From contig OY723295.1 in NCBI GenBank assembly GCA_963210315.1, positions 1,652,501 through 1,716,500 of the forward strand: a stretch of 64,000 bases of DNA, given 5' to 3'. The notes beneath the pieces are model-generated. The model saw nothing but the letters and a program-made list of their open reading frames with translations. It searched no databases and was not told the origin of the DNA. This DNA is from Rhynchopus euleeides. Taxonomy: Eukaryota > Euglenozoa > Diplonemea > Diplonemida > Diplonemidae. Positions 61,279 through 64,000 of this stretch are shown here, piece by piece. How positions within the stretch are numbered: position 1 is the stretch's first letter; each line of letters starts with the position of its first letter. Position numbers and translations under genes: made by a program.

Positions 61279-61569
61279 GCATACACGTTAAGTCGAATAA
61301 ATTAGACATAAGCAGAAGAGCAACATCATCATGTTCGTGAGAATGTCACCCCCCAAGCGGAGGCCGAGGGTGACATTCTCTCGGGGTACCCTCGGTAAGT
61401 CTAATAAACTAGACATAACCAGAAGACCAACATCATCATGTTCGTGCTAGCACTTTGTGCGCCAAAAAACAGGTTACGCTCTTCATTTGGCTGCGTTCAA
61501 CGAAAAAAAGACACTTCTTTCTGGAGTTTAGCTAGCACGATTCAGTTGGTCAAATCATTTGTCTGGTTT
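61279..61569 (+). repeat. Relic A-B terminal repeat of the tyrosine-recombinase retrotransposon
   Basis: Starts GCATACACGTTAAGT and ends with a B unit (GGCTGCGTTCAACG ... TTTGTCTGGTTT at 61485-61569). The A part is diverged and partly duplicated: two copies of the TAGACATAA-x2-AGAAGA-x2-AACATCATC segment flank a hairpin (GAGAATGTCACC ... GGGTGACATTCTC). No coding region remains. It represents a solo terminal repeat of an older insertion. Confidence 0.8.
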
Positions 61570-62680
61570 CTTCTGCCCCCCACCCCCGTGCAAGGTCATG
61601 TGCCCCATCCCATCGCTTGTTGTCTTGATTGCAGGGCTCCGCACTTTTTTGCTGTGCATGCTTGCGCTTCTCGCCTCCACACACCACCCTGGGGGGAGGG
61701 ACAGAGGGCGGAGGGGGCTACACACTTACACAACCGATTCGGTCAAACAATGCCACGTCATCCCCATTGGGGTCCTGGACCGCGGCGTCTCTCCCAGCGA
61801 ATTGGTGTCGTCATCAGGCAGGCTAAGTAGTTGTCTACACAGGACATTGGTTTTAAGGGGGTCTGAGTTCTGCGGAACTGGCTTCAAGGGACGCCCCCTC
61901 GTAATGACTGGGTGGATGGAGCCAAGTAATACCAGGTGGTCGGACACCGGAACTCTCGGCATTTATTAGTCGCGGGAACTGTGTCCGTGTGGTAGGTGAC
62001 CCCTTCCGATTCCACTGATTCCACTCTTGAACATGTAGTGTTGAAAGATACTTGGTGTTCTGATGTTTTACAGGGTACTTGACAAAGGAAAGAGGGTGGT
62101 CAGTCTTGTGATCCACCCTGAATCCTTCCTGTGAGCAGCAGATCCACAACACCTCGACTTCTTTCAGCGGCTGTATTGATATTGCCTGACACAGCAAACA
62201 TGATTCAATTGGAGGAACAAGCCTCGTACACCAGCGGCCCAAAAGGTGGATTTCATGTATGGTTTTAGGATTTCCCTTACTACTGATGGTGTAGAGACTA
62301 CAAAGCCTGACCTGATGACGCCGCCATGAACCTGGGAGACACGCCGCGTGAGAAGGGACCTCGGTGCGGGGTGGCGTGAAGATCCTGCCTGAGTGCCCTC
62401 GTCGGGACCCGCGGTAAACCGTGGCGTTCCCCCCGAGGCAAGTCCAGGACGAAGGTTGCAGATAACCGCTGCACCTCTTCGTCCGAAAGGAGCTCACAGG
62501 ATAGGGGAACTGCCCACACCCCACTCACGACAGTGTATCCGAAAGGTGCACTGCGCGTGTGGTGGCGGTGTCGGGTCCAGACCCACCTCGTTCCCCCATG
62601 CCCGTCAGTTGTTGCCCCTCCAGGGGTGGCTGCTGTCTGGCATGGGGGGCGCCCTCCCTGCCTTGCAAGGAAAAATGTAG

Positions 62681-62830
62681 AACGGCATGCTGCCCGTTTC
62701 TTCATTTTTTCACCTTGCCTGGCAGGGGGGGGCCCACCCTCACGGGGGGAAAAAGAGGAACGGCATGCTGCCCGTTCACTCTTTTTTCCTCCCGTCGTGG
62801 GTGGGCCCACTTCCGGCCATAAAATTGGCC
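62681..62830. repeat. Two-copy GAACGGCATGCTGCCCGTT block
   Basis: GAACGGCATGCTGCCCGTT occurs at about 62681 and 62758, each followed by a pyrimidine-rich segment and a GGGCCCAC/GGGCCCACTT motif. The unit is about 77 bp. Confidence 0.5.
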
Positions 62831-62996
62831 GGAAATTTTTTTCAGCAAAAAATCCATTTTTTGCTGAGCATAGAAAAAATATTTTGGAATATTTTTTGGC
62901 AAAAATATTTTTGAAAATATTTTTTGAAAGTTGCAAACATAAAAAAATATTCTGGAATATTCTGGCCCAAAACATATGTTTGGGGCACTATGCCTA

Positions 62997-63420
62997 GGGG
63001 GGGGGGGGAACGGGGCCAGACAGACGCCGGGAGGGCCCGAAGGGTAGGTGTGTTGTGTGGGCTGTTCTTTGTCCGGGGGTTCGCCGGGGCAAGAAGATTC
63101 TACAGTAGAAGTCAACAAGCAGGCACTCCGCCCCCCGACAGCTCTTCCCCACCCCCCCATACACACAACTCTGAGGTGACACCCACTATTGGTGTAGGCA
63201 CACACCGAACACTTCCTCTTGATGTGATCTCCACTGTCGATGTGACCCCCACTGCCACACACACCCCACTACAACAGGCGGAGGCTCACCCCCCCTTCAC
63301 CCCTCTTGCCCTCTGAGAGGCCTGCCGGATCCCCTCCCCTCTACACACCCCTCCGCCCACCGCCTCTCGCTCTGCACTGCACACTGCATTGCCTTGCCTC
63401 TGCCCCTCCCCTCCTGGGCA
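62997..63420. other. Gene-free stretch before the last gene
   Basis: No gene is supported. A G-run at 62997-63008 and C-rich pyrimidine tracts, including 63397-63416 just before the start codon. Confidence 0.5.
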
Positions 63421-64000
63421 ATGTCAGGCTTTGCAGCTGACCGCTTCCTCATCCACCACAACCCCACGGCTGGGCGGAGAGGGATTCGCCTGGAGAATCC
63501 GAGCAGCGGGCGTGTTTATGTTGTGCCTTCCAACACATGTCTGTCCGTGGCTGCTGCGACACGGCCCCCGGATGACGAGCAGCTGTGCCTGTCGCCGACT
63601 GCGTTGAAGCTGGTGACGCTGCCTGCAGGGCTGGATGACGAGTGCCTCGACGCTCTATGGGGCTACATCGCGCTGTGCTGCCGTGAACACGGCAGCCGTG
63701 AGCCCGCCGTGCACATCCCAGCCCCACTGCCGCCTGGCTACACGCCGGAGTCCCTCGAGCAGACCCCCAACATAACCCCGGTGCTGGAGTTCGCCAGGAA
63801 GGCCCTCGGCACCGGCACCCCATACGCCTTTGCCGACCTGCCAGCCCTGCTGGAGCACTGCACGGTGCTGGGGCTGCCTGTGCTGAAGGCTGTGTGCTCC
63901 GCCCTCTTCGTCACATCCATGAGGGGCAGGGGGGCGCGCTCCATCCACGCAGCCTTCGGGGGGTGCCCTGAGTTCGCCCACTCCGCCACGGAGGTGGCTT
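63421..64000 (+). CDS. SKP1-like protein, 3' end beyond the window
   Basis: The ATG at 63421 follows a CCCCTCCCCTCC tract; the frame is open for 193 codons to the window edge without a stop. The N-terminal part (VYVVPSNTCLSVAAATRPPD) is compatible with a BTB/POZ-like SKP1 fold, followed by LPAGLDDECLDALWGYIALC. Residues ~135-185 resemble the SKP1 dimerisation region: FADLPALLEHCTVLGLPVLK, then AVCSALFVTSMRGRGARSIH and AAFGG, matching the LxxAANYLxxxxLLxxxCxxVAxxIKGKxxxEIRxxF pattern. Such proteins link F-box subunits to cullins in SCF ubiquitin ligases. Similarity is distant and the end is missing, so the assignment is tentative. Confidence 0.5.
   Translation, partial: MSGFAADRFLIHHNPTAGRRGIRLENPSSGRVYVVPSNTCLSVAAATRPPDDEQLCLSPTALKLVTLPAGLDDECLDALWGYIALCCREHGSREPAVHIPAPLPPGYTPESLEQTPNITPVLEFARKALGTGTPYAFADLPALLEHCTVLGLPVLKAVCSALFVTSMRGRGARSIHAAFGGCPEFAHSATEVA

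Larger units (their letters stand above)
60522..62994. mobile_element. 2.47-kb TIR element with AT-rich subterminal arms
   Basis: The left tip GGCATGGGCCCCCAAACATA and right tip (inverted) GGCATAGTGCCCCAAACATA are flanked by TA (60520-60521, 62995-62996) within CCTAGG. Behind each tip lie AT-rich arrays of AAATATTTT-type motifs (60533-60780 and 62870-62975), very unlike the GC-rich host. The interior has no supportable gene; it contains the retrotransposon relic 61279-61569 and a GC-rich part with a duplicated block (62680-62830). It shares its left TA with the neighbouring element, so the two were inserted side by side. Confidence 0.65.

Noticed and set aside
61853..62524. 223-codon minus-strand frame inside the 2.47-kb element
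   Set aside because: No recognisable motif or codon pattern; it spans unrelated blocks of a mosaic repeat.

Overview
The window looks like nuclear DNA of a flagellated protist, most probably a euglenozoan and, as an inference, a diplonemid. Four observations support this. All ten host genes I can support lie on the + strand, as in the one-directional gene arrays of Euglenozoa. Several start codons sit just downstream of a C-rich pyrimidine tract and AG, with no obvious promoter, as expected for trans-splice acceptors. Near 51.9 kb there is a 39-nt sequence ending TTTCTGTACTTCATTG directly before a GTATGG donor, which matches the 3' end of kinetoplastid/diplonemid spliced-leader exons as I remember them except for one base. 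An intraflagellar-transport GTPase (IFT22/RABL5) is present. Conventional cis-introns also occur: seven were resolved, with donor GTATGT (six) or GTATGC (one), acceptor YAG, 129-343 nt long, six of them in phase 0.

Host genes in order: a six-TM protein with a degenerate class III nucleotide-cyclase-like domain (581-2299); a secreted astacin metalloprotease with CBM1-like Cys modules, broken by a LINE (2958-7635); a low-complexity protein (8919-11651); a small one-TM protein (12402-13179, 2 exons); IFT22 (15105-15890, 2 exons); a 1,653-residue ankyrin / ADP-ribosyltransferase / NACHT / pentapeptide / WD40 protein resembling an NLR-type immune receptor (19454-24415); a TylF-family methyltransferase with an N-terminal membrane anchor (25765-27117); a PH-PDZ-coiled-coil-EDR2_C protein (28441-31379, 5 exons); a large secreted/membrane Cys-rich repeat protein with two DOMON-like domains (32678-37941, 2 exons); and the start of a SKP1-like gene that runs off the window (63421-64000).

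From 38.8 to 63.0 kb the window is almost entirely mobile DNA. Two nearly identical tyrosine-recombinase (DIRS/Ngaro/PAT-like) retrotransposons (38825-43540 and 54519-58841) carry different lesions: the first has a one-base frameshift in RNase H, the second a 182-bp deletion in the recombinase and no distal A2-B2 repeats. A relic of their terminal repeat lies at 61279-61569. Four elements with terminal inverted repeats are also present: a hAT-type MITE (45901-46521), a 4.56-kb TA-flanked element (46527-51086), a 1.53-kb TA-flanked element with an HTH reading frame (58990-60519), and an AT-rich-armed element (60522-62994). Another TIR element with TTAA flanks sits at 16626-18607, between IFT22 and the NLR-like gene.

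The most notable item is the NLR-like gene. It has an apparently complete R-S-ExE ADP-ribosyltransferase triad, intact Walker A/B motifs, a predicted N-myristoylation signal, and nine 126-bp WD40 units that are almost identical except at a few codons expected to face the ligand. This is the layout of a recognition receptor evolving by repeat exchange.
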